From positions 44,362,002-44,426,001 of the forward strand of contig NC_084831.1 in the NCBI RefSeq assembly GCF_033115175.1: 64,000 nucleotides of DNA. The letters are read 5' to 3'. The notes under the pieces were generated by a model. That model was given only the letters and a program-made list of their open reading frames with translations. It was not told where the DNA came from and made no database searches. Shown in pieces: positions 18,901 to 29,169 of the stretch (positions are counted from its first letter, which is position 1; each line of letters opens with the position of its first letter). A program made the position numbers and the translations under genes. Origin of the DNA: Lepus europaeus (lineage: Eukaryota; Chordata; Mammalia; Lagomorpha; Leporidae).

Positions 18901-21900
18901 GTCTTGGTCCATTGTAGCCACTTGAGAAGTGAACCAGCAGATGCAAGATATCTCTCTCCCTCTCTCCTTCTCTCTCTCTCTCTAACTATGCCTTTCAAAT
19001 AAATAAATAAATCTTAAAAAAAAATGTGGAGCAGCAGGGACTGGAAATGGCTCTCTGATACGGGATGTCGGCACTGCAAGTGTCAGTTTAACCTGCTGTG
19101 TCAGCACCATTCCCTACCCAGCTTTTAAGCATCAACGCTCCTGAATGGCAAATCAGGGATCTCTTTAATTGCTCACTTGCAGATGTATGTGTTTAACACG
19201 TGCTAGGCAGCCTGTTCCCTGTCTTCACAGAACCTACAGATGAGCGGAGAAGACAGACATTAAACAAGCACTGTTTGTGATGGGAACTCAGAAAAGGACA
19301 GGCAGGCAAGGGGCCTCTACTGGCAGAGGGGAGCCCTGGGGAGTGAGTGGAGCCTGTGACCCACTTCCCAGCAGCGGAATGCAGCCAGGCGCCCGCTCAG
19401 CTGCATGGCCAAGGTGAGAAGTTATTCCTTCTGTGATCAGGCCGTGGTACACATAAGGTTCCATCTTGTTAGAGAGGCCGGTAGACCACAGAGGGGTCAT
19501 GGCGTAAGGGAGGAAGTGTGGGCAGCCTCTAGGAGCCGCAAGGTGCACCAGCCAACTGTCAGCAAGAAAACAGGACTTGAGTGGTCGGCCCGCAGGAGGT
19601 GAACTCTTTCAACCACAGCGAAGTCTGGAGGAGGAGCTCCTCCCAGTCAGGCCTGGGATGCGCCCCAATCCCAGCAGCTCCTGCAACTTGTGCCTGGACT
19701 TCTGACGGACAGAACGAAAGTCATGCACAGGGTAACTGCTGGACGCAAATACGAGGTCCATGCTCCGAGCTGGGACCCAGAGAGGGTGTCCTTGGCTTCC
19801 CCTGATTCATCAGGCCACACGGAGTCTGCACCAGCACGCACTGCTCCTTGTTCATCCAGCCCCAGTCCCGGCAACACTGGCGCCAGCACTCCACACTATA
19901 CCCTTCCCGTTGGTAGCAGACCCTTCAGGCCACTGGCTGGTAACCTCCTGAGCAGCTGTGCTCCAGGCATTTCAGCCTGGACAGCCTGGATCACCGGCTA
20001 TGTGGTGTGTAACAGTGTGGTGGGGGAGGCAGCAGAAACCACTGGGAGGTAGTGTGGAGAACAACTGGCTTGCCAATCCCCTACCGAACAGAAGGGGAAA
20101 CTGAGGCCCAGAAGAGAATCTGCTCACCTAGTAGCTAGACCCAGCTAGCACTCCTCACTCTAAAAGAGCTATAGCCACCTCTAGTGTCACAAGTCCAGAC
20201 ACACGAACATACAGGGACACGCACAGGGCAGTCGCAGGAAAAGTCACGTAGGCAGGGGGGAAGGGACAGTGCAGCTGGAGCAAAACAGGCGGAAAACCTT
20301 AAAAGGAGCTCAGGAGTAGAAGAGAAAAGGGAGAATCAGGCTGTGGTGGGGAACCTCCAACGCCCAGGGAAGACCCACCAACTGCTGGGAGCAGTTCGGG
20401 CAGAGCCCAGGGCCGCACAGCCGACCAGCCAGGCTCTTCCTCCCGCACAACAGGAAAGCAGCGCCTCGCTCAGGGCCATCAGCGCCCGCGGCAGGTGGAC
20501 GCTGTGGCCTCTCCTGGGCGAGTATCCTCCTCTGCTTCTCCCTCCCTGAACTTCTCCCTCCTGGATGCCCTGTGGCCAGGGCAGGGACTTAATCTGCTGA
20601 TCCATAAAAGGACTTCGAGTATCTGCAAGTGAACCCATCGTTCTTGAGCTGTGATAAGTTTACATTTACTGATGGATGAGTTTTGAGTCACTGAATTTTA
20701 GAACAGTCAGTGATAACCTAATGGCTGAGCAACCAGATTTTGAAATCAGACCTTGTTCACACTGCTTAACCCTCTGTGCCTCAATTTCTTCAAATATTTA
20801 TTATTATTATTATTTATTTAATTGAGAGACACAGAGCTTCCATTTGCTGGTTCACTATCCAAGTGCTCACAATGGCTGGGGCTGGGCCAGGACCTGGGAA
20901 CTCGATCCACGTCTCCCACCGGAGTGGCAGGGACCCAACCACCTGAGCCATCACTGCTGCATGCCAGGACCTGCTTTAGCAGAAAGCTGGAGATGGAGCT
21001 GGGACTTGAACCCAGGTACTGCAACATGGGCCCCAGGCCATCTTAATCACTGGACCAAATGACCACCCCATGTAACAATGTCCTAACCTGTGGGGACAGT
21101 CACACTAACTACCCAGAGGCAAGCACTGATGCCAGTTTGGCAGTAAACCAAGCACATTCGCTGAGGCCCAGCAACCCCACCCGGTCAGAAATTCTTCCAG
21201 GTGACGTGATGGCGCTGTGGCAGCCCAACAGAAGCTGTGGGTGCACACAGGGAATCGCGTGCAACAGTGGGAAGCAAGGGTCACGATTTAGATGTCAACA
21301 CAGCTCTTCAAAACTCAGTGTTGGCCGGCGCCACGGCTCACTTGGCTAATCCTCTGCCTTGCGGCGCCGGCACACCAGGTTCTAGTCCCGGTCGGGGCAC
21401 CGATCCTGTCCCGGTTGCCCCTCTTCCAGGCCAGCTCTCTGCTGTGGCCAGGGAGTGCAGTGGAGGATGGCCCAAGTGCTTGGGCCCTGCACCCCATGGA
21501 GACCAGGAGGAAGTGCCTGGCTCCTGGCTTCGGATCGGCGCAGCTCCGGCCGTAGCGGCCATTTGGGGGGGTGAACCAACGGAAGGAAGACCTTTCTCTC
21601 CCTCTCTCTCTCTTCTCTCTCTGTGTAACCTGACATTCAAATAAATAAATAAATCTTTGAAAGGAAGGGAGGGAGGGAGAAAGAAAGAAAGATGGCTGCA
21701 TCAGGGGAACCCGGACGGGGCTGGGGAGAGCGTAGAGACCCGAGGAGGGGCTTGCAACGGTGAGGTCACGCGAATTGGGCTCAGTGAAGGGTGCATTGCG
21801 GTCAGCGCCACCGAAGTCCGCCACAGTCCAAAAACACCACCACCACGCGCAGAGGTGCCCAGAACTCTGCCCTGGGGTCAGCGGGGCGCAGGCCTGGGAG

Positions 21901-22519
21901 CGGCCGCGGGACCTGCGCGCCCTCCCCCTGCCACCCTCCGCTCCCCGCCCCGGCAGGTCTCGGCCCTCGCAGCGCCATTGGCTCTGCCGCCTCCGCCCCT
22001 AGGAGCTTTGCCAGGACCCTGGGAGGGGGAGGGGGACCGGCGCCGTAACCGTCCGGGCCTGGGGGCGCGGCCCCACCCCCGCAACGACTCCTCTCACTTC
22101 CATACAGTGTACCCAGAGCCACCAGATGGACACAGGAGTCCCGAGCAGCCAAGTCGGGCAACCACCGCTCTTCCCAGGGCGCCCAGAGGAGCCTATACCG
22201 GGTGCCAGGCGAGCTGGACCCGACCCGCCCGCGGCCCCGAGCCTTGGTGTTCCCGCGTGTAGCGGGCGCGCTGGCGTCGCTCTGCCCGGGGCGGCCGCGC
22301 TGCTAGCCCCGCGCACGCCCTGCCCCGAGGTCCGGTTCGGCATTGTCCCAGCAGCTCCTAGACGCGCCAGGGCTCCGTGCTTTTACCTTCGTCTGGGCCC
22401 TCCAGGGCGCGCACTTGGATCTCGGGGGCTGGGCCCGCATCGCCGGAGGCGCATCCGCGAGCCAGAAGGGACGCCCAGGGGCGCGCAGCGCGCAGGGCGC
22501 GGGGCAGGGCACGCAGCAT
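9897..22519 (-). CDS. ECHDC2: ECHDC2, enoyl-CoA hydratase domain-containing protein 2 (complete, 10 coding exons)
   Basis: Coding exons on the minus strand are 22519-22387, 17018-16951, 16869-16782, 15732-15646, 15115-15023, 13874-13818, 13668-13481, 10894-10844, 10696-10649 and 9974-9897. They total 891 nt (296 residues plus stop) with consistent phases and GT/AG borders throughout. The product is a crotonase-superfamily protein. The arginine-rich N-terminus [15 protein letters not shown] looks like a mitochondrial presequence. GVFCAGADLKE (about 92-102) and [19 protein letters not shown] (136-154) form the CoA and oxyanion pocket. E146 and E166, the latter in [17 protein letters not shown], sit 20 residues apart like the two catalytic glutamates of mitochondrial crotonase. 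The C-terminus is [20 protein letters not shown] mitochondrial hydratase-like role is inferred; the physiological substrate is poorly defined. Length is close to the human protein (about 292). Confidence 0.95.
10649..10696 (-). CDS. ECHDC2: ECHDC2 coding exon 9
   Basis: 48 nt encoding [16 protein letters not shown], in phase 0 at both ends. The acceptor is CACTCACAG and the donor GTAAGG. The helix is typical of the C-terminal trimerisation region of the superfamily. Confidence 0.93.
10844..10894 (-). CDS. ECHDC2: ECHDC2 coding exon 8
   Basis: 51 nt encoding [17 protein letters not shown], too short to stand out as an open frame. The acceptor is CTCCCTAG and the donor GTGAGG. It is in phase 0 at both ends, so skipping it would keep the frame. 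Confidence 0.93.
11660..12540 (+). mobile_element. Old L1-type relic in an ECHDC2 intron
   Basis: Decayed phrases GGAAATCAAAACAGG, ATGATGGCTTATCCATACCA and GACAATGGTCACCTCTAGGG match L1/HAL1 3' ends. The rest of the 10900-13480 intron is unremarkable unique sequence. Confidence 0.55.
13481..13668 (-). CDS. ECHDC2: ECHDC2 coding exon 7
   Basis: 188 nt, the largest exon. It runs from [20 protein letters not shown] through [20 protein letters not shown] to [11 protein letters not shown]. The acceptor is CCTGCAG and the donor GTGAGC. Confidence 0.95.
13818..13874 (-). CDS. ECHDC2: ECHDC2 coding exon 6 (second catalytic-type Glu)
   Basis: 57 nt: [19 protein letters not shown] plus one base. E166 lies seven residues before the Pro of PGAGG, the same spacing as the second catalytic Glu of crotonase. 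The acceptor is TTTCCGCAG and the donor GTAACT. Confidence 0.95.
15023..15115 (-). CDS. ECHDC2: ECHDC2 coding exon 5 (first catalytic-type Glu)
   Basis: 93 nt encoding [19 protein letters not shown], then [12 protein letters not shown] and one base. It contains the GGGLEL motif with E146. The acceptor is TCCACAG and the donor GTACTG. Confidence 0.95.
15646..15732 (-). CDS. ECHDC2: ECHDC2 coding exon 4
   Basis: 87 nt: [18 protein letters not shown], then [11 protein letters not shown] and one base of an Ala codon. The acceptor is CCTGCAG and the donor GTGAGTGG. ADLKE is the conserved CoA-binding loop of the family. Confidence 0.94.
15845..16330 (+). mobile_element. L1 LINE relic (ORF2 3' end region)
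   Basis: Phrases such as GACATTTCTCCATAAAAGAT, GCCAACAAGCACA and GGAATATTACTCAGCCACCA are typical of the end of mammalian L1 ORF2. It is heavily decayed and antisense to ECHDC2 in the intron between exons 3 and 4. Confidence 0.75.
16782..16869 (-). CDS. ECHDC2: ECHDC2 coding exon 3
   Basis: 88 nt encoding [19 protein letters not shown], then [10 protein letters not shown] and one base of Gly. It carries the first half of the oxyanion motif (VFCAG). The acceptor is CTGCAG before 16869 and the donor GTGGGT follows 16782. Confidence 0.94.
16951..17018 (-). CDS. ECHDC2: ECHDC2 coding exon 2
   Basis: 68 nt: the rest of the split Gly, then [22 protein letters not shown]. The acceptor CCCTGCAG precedes 17018 and the donor GTGAGA follows 16951. 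MNRP-ARNAL is the N-terminal signature strand of crotonase-fold proteins. Confidence 0.94.
17558..17820 (-). mobile_element. C-SINE in ECHDC2 intron 1
   Basis: Antisense copy. 17020-17557 and 17830-18110 around it are unique intron sequence. Confidence 0.85.
18121..19024. mobile_element. Three C-SINEs, the last two head to head
   Basis: Antisense 18121-18433, antisense 18458-18685, and sense 18690-19024. The last two meet at their heads and could fold back. 19025-20790 is unique intron sequence without recognised genes. Confidence 0.85.
20790..21065 (-). mobile_element. C-SINE, diverged
   Basis: Antisense copy in ECHDC2 intron 1, preceded by an ATT-rich tract. Confidence 0.8.
21323..21660 (+). 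mobile_element. C-SINE, young type
   Basis: Sense copy ending CAAATAAATAAATAAATCTTTG, followed by a GGGA purine tract. It is the last repeat before the ECHDC2 CpG island. Confidence 0.9.
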
Positions 22520-22680
22520 CGCAGCAGGTTGGGAAGCTGGCGCCAAGCCGCGGGCTCGCGGTTCCCGCGACGAGCGAGGCCTGCGCAGATCGCTCCACCT
22601 ATGGGCCGAAGCAGCTGTGCGCGCCCGCTGGGGACGCGGAGACTGGGTTGGGGGAAGCGCCGCTTCGCTGTGAGGTCTGA
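21880..22680 (-). promoter_or_regulatory. ECHDC2: CpG island and probable ECHDC2 promoter
   Basis: A dense CpG, GC-rich stretch around exon 1, free of SINEs between 21660 and 22840. I see no TATA box upstream of the start codon, so dispersed initiation in about 22520-22680 is inferred. Long open frames on both strands here reflect base composition. Confidence 0.7.
22387..22519 (-). CDS. ECHDC2: ECHDC2 coding exon 1 (start codon, presequence)
   Basis: 133 nt encoding [20 protein letters not shown], then [20 protein letters not shown] and GPDE, with one base of the next Gly codon. The donor is GTAAAA at 22386. An in-frame ATG lies 27 bases upstream (22546) and would add MAPASQPAA. I chose 22519 because MLR starts a typical mitochondrial leader and matches the family start as I remember it. 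The exon lies inside a CpG island. Confidence 0.9.
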
Positions 22681-22840
22681 GTTGATGTTATCCGTAAACC
22701 AGGGAGAATCGTGACTGCCTCCTGGGGTGGCGTGAAGATTAAATGGGCTGTGTGAACCTTGCGTACACAACTCCAAAGGTGCCACAAAAATTGTGGAAAA
22801 TAGAATAGAAGATTGTTTCCTTGCAGAAAAACATTTGAGG

Positions 22841-23114
22841 GGCAGGTGTTGCAGTGGAGTGGGTTAAACACCCTTCACGGGGCTGGCTTAACCCCGCATC
22901 CCACATGGGATACAGCTCCCTGCTAATGGCCTGGGAAAGCAGTGGAAGATGGCCCAAGTGCTTGGACCCCTGCGCCCACATGGGAGACCTGGAAGAAACA
23001 CCTGGCTGGACTTCAGCTCTGACCATTGCGGCCACTTGGGGAGTGAACCAGCAGATGGAAGATCTCTCTCTTCCTCTCTCTCTATGACTTTCAAGTAAAT
23101 AAATAAGTCTTTAA
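22841..23114 (+). mobile_element. C-SINE upstream of ECHDC2
   Basis: Sense copy, the first unit of the left arm of the inverted duplication. Confidence 0.85.
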
Positions 23115-23361
23115 AACAAAAACCAAAAAGCCCTCCTCTCTTGGCTTGCAATACTGGCCTCTCACATTAGAGGGCCACTTTTGAGTCCCAGCTACTTCAC
23201 TTCCAACCCAGTTGCCTGCTAATGGGCCTAGGAAGGCAGGGAAAAATGGCTCAAGTACTTGGATTCCTGTCATTCACATTAGAGACCTGGATGGAATTCC
23301 TGGCCCCGACTTTGGCATGGCCCGGGCTGATATATTTACGCAGTGAATCAGCACATAAAAA

Positions 23362-23415
<54 letters not shown>

Positions 23416-23450
23416 CTGTCTTTCAAATGAATCAATAAGTAGATCTTAAA
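23010..23450 (+). repeat. Left arm of an inverted two-SINE duplication
   Basis: The end of one C-SINE (to about 23114), a 40-base linker AAAACAAAAACCAAAAAGCC-type, and a second SINE-like unit (23145-23450) ending AATCAATAAGTAGATCTT. The same linker and second unit occur in reverse complement at 26745-27172. It includes a (GT)n(GA)n tract at 23361-23412. Confidence 0.8.
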
Positions 23451-23461
23451 AAAAAAAAGTA

Positions 23462-23775
23462 GGCCGGCGCCGTGGCTTAACAGGCTAATCCTCCCCCTTG
23501 CGGTGCCGGCACACCGGGTTCTAGTCCCAGTCAGGGCACCGATCCTGTCCCAGTTGCCCCTCTTCCAGGCCAGCTCTCTGCTGTGGCCAGGGAGTACAGT
23601 GGAGGATGGCCCAAGTGCTTGGGCCCTGCACCCGCATGGGAGACCAGGATAAGCACCTGGCTCCTGGCTTCGGATCAGCGCGGTGCGCCAGCCGCAGTGG
23701 CCATTGGAGCCTTTCTCTCTGTCTCTCTCTCTCACTATCCACTCTGCCTGTCAAAAAAAAAAAAAAAAAAAAAAG
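23462..23775 (+). mobile_element. C-SINE, young type
   Basis: Sense copy with GGCCGGCGCC head and a pure A tail, inserted in the A tail of the preceding unit (AAAAAGTA on both sides). Confidence 0.9.
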
Positions 23776-23782
23776 TAAAATC

Positions 23783-23998
23783 CAGAGCCAGTGCTGTGGT
23801 GCAGCGGGTTAAAGCCCTGGCCTGTAGTGCCAACAGGGTGCAGGGGCCCAAGGACTTGGGCCATCTTCCACTGCTGTCCTAGGCCGTAGCAGAGAGCTGG
23901 ATAGGAAGAGGAGCAGCTGGGACTCGAACCAGTGCCCATATGGGATAGCTAGTGCTTCAGGCCAGGATGTTAACCCACTTCGCCACAGCGCTGGCCCC
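23783..23998. mobile_element. C-SINE chimera with internal inversion
   Basis: 23783-23838 is a sense SINE head. At GTGCAGGGG it switches to the antisense head-proximal half (23839-23998). Both ends are therefore SINE heads. Confidence 0.75.
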
Positions 23999-24580
23999 TG
24001 AAAACACTGTGTATGTTAACTGAAAAATCAGAGTCTAGTTGAAAGTACAAAGCTAAAATCTATTCAGAGAGTCACAATGAGGATTTAAACCTGCAAACAA
24101 GCAGTGAGTTGCTGGAGCTGACTGTTCAGCGAGCCTGAATATGGTTCCAGCTGGTATGGCTTTCTTCCAGGGTGAGCACATGCACCGAGTCCGGTTGAAA
24201 CAAGACAGGTTTGTGTGTGGCTCTCAATCACTTTGAAACTCAAAGAAGACCTATGGAAAACAAGAACACCTGGGAACAGGGAACAGACTTGATTATTGAT
24301 GCAGGAGGGGCCTTCCTTCCCACACTCCTTCTCCTGTGGGTGTTACCTATGCTCAGGGAGAGACAAACACCAGGCTCAGCAATCAGCCTTCTTCCAAGCG
24401 CCCTAGGAAGGCAGGCTCACTCCTTCCTAAGGTACAGCAGCGATTTCCTTGCTCTTGGTTGATCTGTTTCCTTGGTCATGGCTGAGTTACTGAAAGGTGC
24501 TGTTACTTGAAACCCGCTGCAGAGGTAGCAGCTTGGCTGACTTAGGCCTCTGCAGGATGTAAGTTACATGTGGATTTCTA
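23999..24580. other. Unique intergenic sequence
   Basis: No SINE, no spliceable frame and no RNA gene recognised. The 83-codon frame at 24211-24462 has no recognisable domain. Confidence 0.5.
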
Positions 24581-24636
24581 TTTTTTTGAAGATTTATTTT
24601 TATTTATTTTTTTAAATTTTTTTAAAAAAATTTTTG

Positions 24637-25262
24637 ACAGGCAGAGTGGACAGTGAGAGAGAGAGAGACAGAGAGAAAGGTCTTCCTTTGCCATTGGTTC
24701 ACCCTCCAATGGCTGCTGCAGCCAGCACACCGCGCTGATCTGATGGCAGGAGCCAGGTACTTATCCTGGTCTCCCATGGGGTGCAGGGCCCAAGCACTTG
24801 GGCCATCCTCTGCTGCACTCCCTGGCTACAGCAGAGAGCTGGCCTGGAAGAGGGGCAACCGGGACAGAATCTGGCACCCCGACCAGGACTAGAACCCGGT
24901 GTGCCGGCGCCGCAAGGCGGAGGATTAGCCTATTGAGCCGCGGTACCGGCCTGAAGATTTATTTATTTGAAAGGCAGAGTGACACACACACACACACACA
25001 CAGAGATCTTCCATCTCCTGATCTACTCCCCAAATGCCCACAATGGTTGGGGCCAGGCCAGGCTGAAACTAGGAACCAAGAACTTCAACTGGGTCTCCCA
25101 CTTGGGTTGTAGGGGCCCAAGCACTTGGGCCATCTTGTGCTGCTTTCCTAGGTGCATTCTCAGGGAGTTGGGTGGGAAGCAGAGCAGCCAGGACTTGAAC
25201 CGATGCTCTGATATGGGATGCCAGCATCACAAGTTAAGCCACTGTGTCACAATGCTGGTCCC
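24637..25262 (-). mobile_element. Nested or adjacent antisense C-SINEs
   Basis: A young copy (24637-24952) lies against an older one (24955-25262) that has a (CA)n tract at 24982-25001. GAAGATTTAT on both sides suggests insertion into the older tail. Confidence 0.85.
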
Positions 25263-25947
25263 ACATTTCAAAACTATTTTAACAGAAGTAAGCTTAGCCA
25301 CTCTGGCCTCAGAATCAGCCCTTAAGGCATTCGGATCTGGCTAAAAAGCCTATGAGAGTTTCTCAGGCATGGAAAGCCAAGACACTGTGGCAAAAAATTA
25401 CCTAAATGAAAGATCTCTGCGAGTGAGAGCCTGGTGGAAAGAAGAGGCCATTGAAGAAGGTGGTACCTTTCTCTGAAGGGAGGAGATGGCCTTGTCTAAA
25501 TAAGGTCAGAGCTTGTGAACTCAAGAGGCTTCCATAGCCTTGGCAGCTCATGACAAGAGCCTTGGGTGATTACTGAAGTCATAAATAAGAGTGTCAATGG
25601 TTAAATCAACAATAGGAGTCACTGTGCACTTACTCCCTATGTGGGATCTCTGTCCTTAGTGTGTTGAACTATGTGAATTAACGGCATAACTAGTACTCAA
25701 ACAGTACTTTATACTTTGTGTTTCTGTGTGGGTGCAAACTGTTGAAATCTTTACTTAGAATATACTAAGTTGGTCTTCTGTATATAAAGATAATTTAAAA
25801 ATGAATCTTAAAAATGGGATGAAAGAGGGAGTAGGAGATGGGATGGTTTGCAGGAGGGAGCATGGTTATGGGAGAAAAAACTGCTATAATCCAAAAGTTG
25901 TACTTTGGAAATTTATATTTATTAAATAAAAGTTTTCTAAAACAAAA
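25263..25947. other. Unique intergenic sequence
   Basis: A/T-rich toward the end (25670-25940), resembling an old LINE 3' end, but without a diagnostic phrase. No gene seen. Confidence 0.45.
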
Positions 25948-25974
25948 AAGAAGAAGAAGAAGAAGAAGAAGAAG

Positions 25975-26010
<36 letters not shown>
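25948..26010 (+). repeat. Composite microsatellite (AAG)10(CAG)11
   Basis: Ten AAG units (25948-25977) pass directly into eleven uninterrupted CAG units (25978-26010), followed by a C-SINE. The AAG part may have begun in an A-rich tail. Confidence 0.95.
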
Positions 26011-26011
<1 letters not shown>

Positions 26012-26013
26012 TT

Positions 26014-26725
26014 AGGGGCTGGTGCTGTAATGTAGTGGGCTAAGTCTCTGCCTGCAGTGCCGGCATCCCATATAGGTGCCGGTTCTAGTCCCGGATGTTC
26101 CTCTTCCGATCCAATTCTCTGCCATGGCCTGGGAAAGTAATAGAAGATGGCCCAATTGCCTGGGCCCCTGCACCCACGTGGGAGACCCAGAGGAAGCTTC
26201 TGGCTCCAGGGTTCAGATTGGTTCAGCTCCGGCCACTGCAGCCATTTGGGGAGTGAACCAGCAGATGGAAGACCTTTCTCTCTGTCCCTCTCTCTGTAAC
26301 CCTACCTCTCAAATAAATAAAAAGATATTTTTTAAAAAGTAGGCTTATCCTTAATTCTATTTCCCCATGAACGTTTGGAAGCCCCCTCATATGCTTAATG
26401 AATGTCACTTCATCTTTTTTTTTTTTAATTAATTTATTTATTTGAAAGGCAGAGTTACAGAGAGAGGTAGAAACAGAGAAAGAAGTCTTCCATCTGCTGG
26501 TTCACTCCCCAAATGGCCACAATGTCCAGAGCGGAGCCAATCTGAAGCCAGGAACTAGGAGCTTCTTCCAGGTCTCCCATGTGGGTGCAGGGGCCCAAGG
26601 GGCTGCTATCTCAGGCACATTAGCAGAGAGCTGGAGTGTAGAGCGGTCAGGACTTGAACCCGCATCTGTGGAATGCCAGCACTGCAGGCCGGGTCTTTAA
26701 CCCACTGCGCCAAAGCACTGGCCCT
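26014..26725. mobile_element. Sense and antisense C-SINE pair
   Basis: Sense copy 26014-26336 directly after the microsatellite, and antisense copy 26410-26725. They are tail to tail. Confidence 0.88.
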
Positions 26726-26744
26726 GGATTTTACATTTTTTATT

Positions 26745-27172
26745 TTTAAGATCTACTTATTGATTCATTTGAAAGACAGAGTCTCACACACACACACACA
26801 CACACACACTTTTTATGTGCTGATTCACTGCGTAAATATAACAGCCCGGGCCATGCCAAAGTCGGGGCCAGGAACTCCATCCAGGTCTCTAATGTGAGTG
26901 ACAGGAATCCAAGTACTTGAGACATCTTCCCCTGCCTTCCTAGGCCCATTAGCATGCAACTGGGTTGGAAGTAAAGTAGCTGGGACTCAAAAGAGGCCAG
27001 CATTGCAAGCCAAGAGAGGAGTGCTTTTTGGTTTTTGTTTTAAAGACTTATTTATTTACTTGAAAGTCACAGTTTCAGAGAGAGGAAGAAAGAGATCTTC
27101 CATCTGCTGGTTCACTCCCCAAATGGCTGCAATGGTCAGGGCTGAACCAGGTTTAAGTTGAGTCAGGATCTG
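26745..27172 (-). repeat. Right arm of the inverted two-SINE duplication
   Basis: Reverse complement of the 23010-23450 block, sharing the non-SINE linker. It has a pure (CA)n tract instead of (GT)n(GA)n and lacks 17 bases around the left arm's TCACATTAGAGGGCCAC. Confidence 0.8.
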
Positions 27173-27255
27173 GAGCGGAAGTAGAGCAGCTGAGACTCGA
27201 ACCAGCACCCATATCGGATGCCAGCACTGCAGGCAGTGGCCCCTGTCAGTTCATC

Positions 27256-27604
27256 TTTTTTTTTTTTTAATTTTTGACAGGCAGAGTGGACAGTGAGAGA
27301 GAGAGACAGAGAGAAAGGTCTTCCTTTGCCGTTGGTTCACCCTCCAATGGCCACCGCGGCTGGCATGCTGCGGCCGGCGCACCGTGCTGATCCGAAGGCA
27401 GGAGCCAGGTGCTTATCCTGGTCTCCCATGGGGTGCAGGGCCCAAGCACTTGGGCCATCCTCTACTGCACTCCCTGGCCATAGCAGAGAGCTGGCCTGGA
27501 AGAGGAGCAACTGGGACAGAATCCGGCGCCCCGACCGGGACTAGAACCTGGTGTGCCGGTGCCGCTAGGCAGAGGATTAGCCTGTTGAGCTGCGGCGCCA
27601 GCCT
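27256..27604 (-). mobile_element. C-SINE, young type
   Basis: Antisense, near full-length, with AGTTCATCTTTTT at both ends (target duplication near 27247 and 27604). Confidence 0.9.
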
Positions 27605-28816
27605 AGTTCATCTTTTTAAAATGTCCTTGTATTAGTCATTTGGGCATTGACTATGCTCACTCACTTCACTGCCTGACCTTTCCTCTGTGCCTCACATTTA
27701 GCGGGAGGTACGGTTACTGTGTGCCAATTACAAGTTAAAAAAGATTTGCGGGAGGTGAGGCAGTGAAATTAGCACTCAGCTCCCCTTAAACGTGCATCTC
27801 CCATTAAATGTAATGCTTGTCCCAATTCAATGCTCAGTAAATTGGTTTTCAAAAAATGTCTGTCGCACCCCAGCCAGAGAACCCTCTGCTCTGAAGCTGA
27901 AACTCAGAGGAGCTGGTGAGGAGGAATTTTACACTGTTACACCTAAGACCAAAGGCGCTGAGGCGCTCGCTCGCCTGCTACAGCTGCTACGTTGCATCTC
28001 ACGCTTGAGGGCAGGCAGAGGCTTAACCTACTAAGCCGCAACGCTGGCCCGCACTTTGACTTCTTACCTCTTTGAGGGGCCAGGACCTGATTCAGAAATT
28101 AAGGCACACAGGCCAACATCAGGCGCTCATGGCAGAGAGCAGAAAGAGCTGAGATCAAGTTCTCCTGGCTCTTACAAGAGCTATGATTGTACTCACGAGG
28201 GTTCTACATTCGTGACCTAATTATCTCCCAAAGTCTCTGCCTCCGAATACCCTCACTTCGGGGACTAGGCCTCAATGCATGAATTTTGGGGGGACACAAA
28301 CATTTAGTCCGTAGCAAGAACCAAAATGTCAAGGACCAAGCCACTCTGCAGTGGGATGGTCTGATTCTACTGCTTCTCTTGGGCTCCTTTTGTCCTGAGG
28401 TTTCCACGTGGCTGAGCTGACATGGCTGCCTCAAGCTTGCTCAACTCTTCATGGCTTCTTAGCTTCAGCTCTCACTGCTGTCAGGCCTGATCCAAATCCA
28501 CATTTCAGGAGAGTTTCTGATGGGTCCCCATGGCAGCTACCCATCCTGGACACAATCACCTGGAGCTACGAGGGTTACACATGCCCAGATGTGGTCACCA
28601 GGGCCACCGAGGGTGTGTCCTCTTAGGAATGGCATGGGCAGAGCACATGTTCAAGCTGTCCACACTAACTGAGGGGAGCCAGCGGGGGGAGAACTGACTT
28701 CAATCTGGAGGTTGATGCATTTGAGAGGATGCTGAGCTAATCAGAGGAAATGGCTTATGAGGGAGGGGCAGACAACAGGAGGAAAGACAGCCCAACAGAG
28801 GAGTCAAGACTGCAGG
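27605..28816. other. Mostly unique intergenic sequence with old repeat scraps
   Basis: 28005-28050 is a C-SINE head scrap. 28200-28320 (CCTCACTTCGGGGACTAGG to GACACAAACATTTAGTCC) resembles a phrase common in old mammalian L1/MaLR repeats. No gene recognised. Confidence 0.45.
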
Positions 28817-29169
28817 CTTGGGGCCTGCATTGTGGTACAGCAAATAAAGTCCCTGCCTGCAGCACCGGCATCCCATATGGGCACCGGTTCAAGTCCTGGC
28901 TGCTCTACTTCCCATGCAACTCCCTGCTAATGCACCTGGGAAAGCAGTATAGGGGGACCCAAGTCCTTGGGCCCCTGCACCCACTTAGGAGACCTGGAAG
29001 AAGCAACTCCTGGATCCTGGCTTCATATCAGCTCAGCTCTGGCCATTGTAGCCATTTGGAGAGTGAATCAGGGAATAGAAGACCTCTCTCTATCTCTCTC
29101 TGTGTCTCTATTTTTCTCTGTAACTCTGTCTTTCAAATAAATAGAATAAATCTTAAAAAAAAAAAAAAA
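28817..29169 (+). mobile_element. C-SINE
   Basis: Sense, complete, A-tailed, with GACTGCAGG before and GACTGTAGG after (target duplication). 29170-29430 is unique. Confidence 0.88.

Noticed and set aside
22520-22546. Upstream in-frame ATG of ECHDC2 at 22546
   Set aside because: It adds only MAPASQPAA before a typical mitochondrial leader, and the family start aligns with the second ATG. It remains possible as a minor start.
21657-22785. Plus- and minus-strand open frames of 100-200 codons around ECHDC2 exon 1
   Set aside because: Composition effect of the CpG island. Only the MLR frame ending at a GT donor continues into matching exons.
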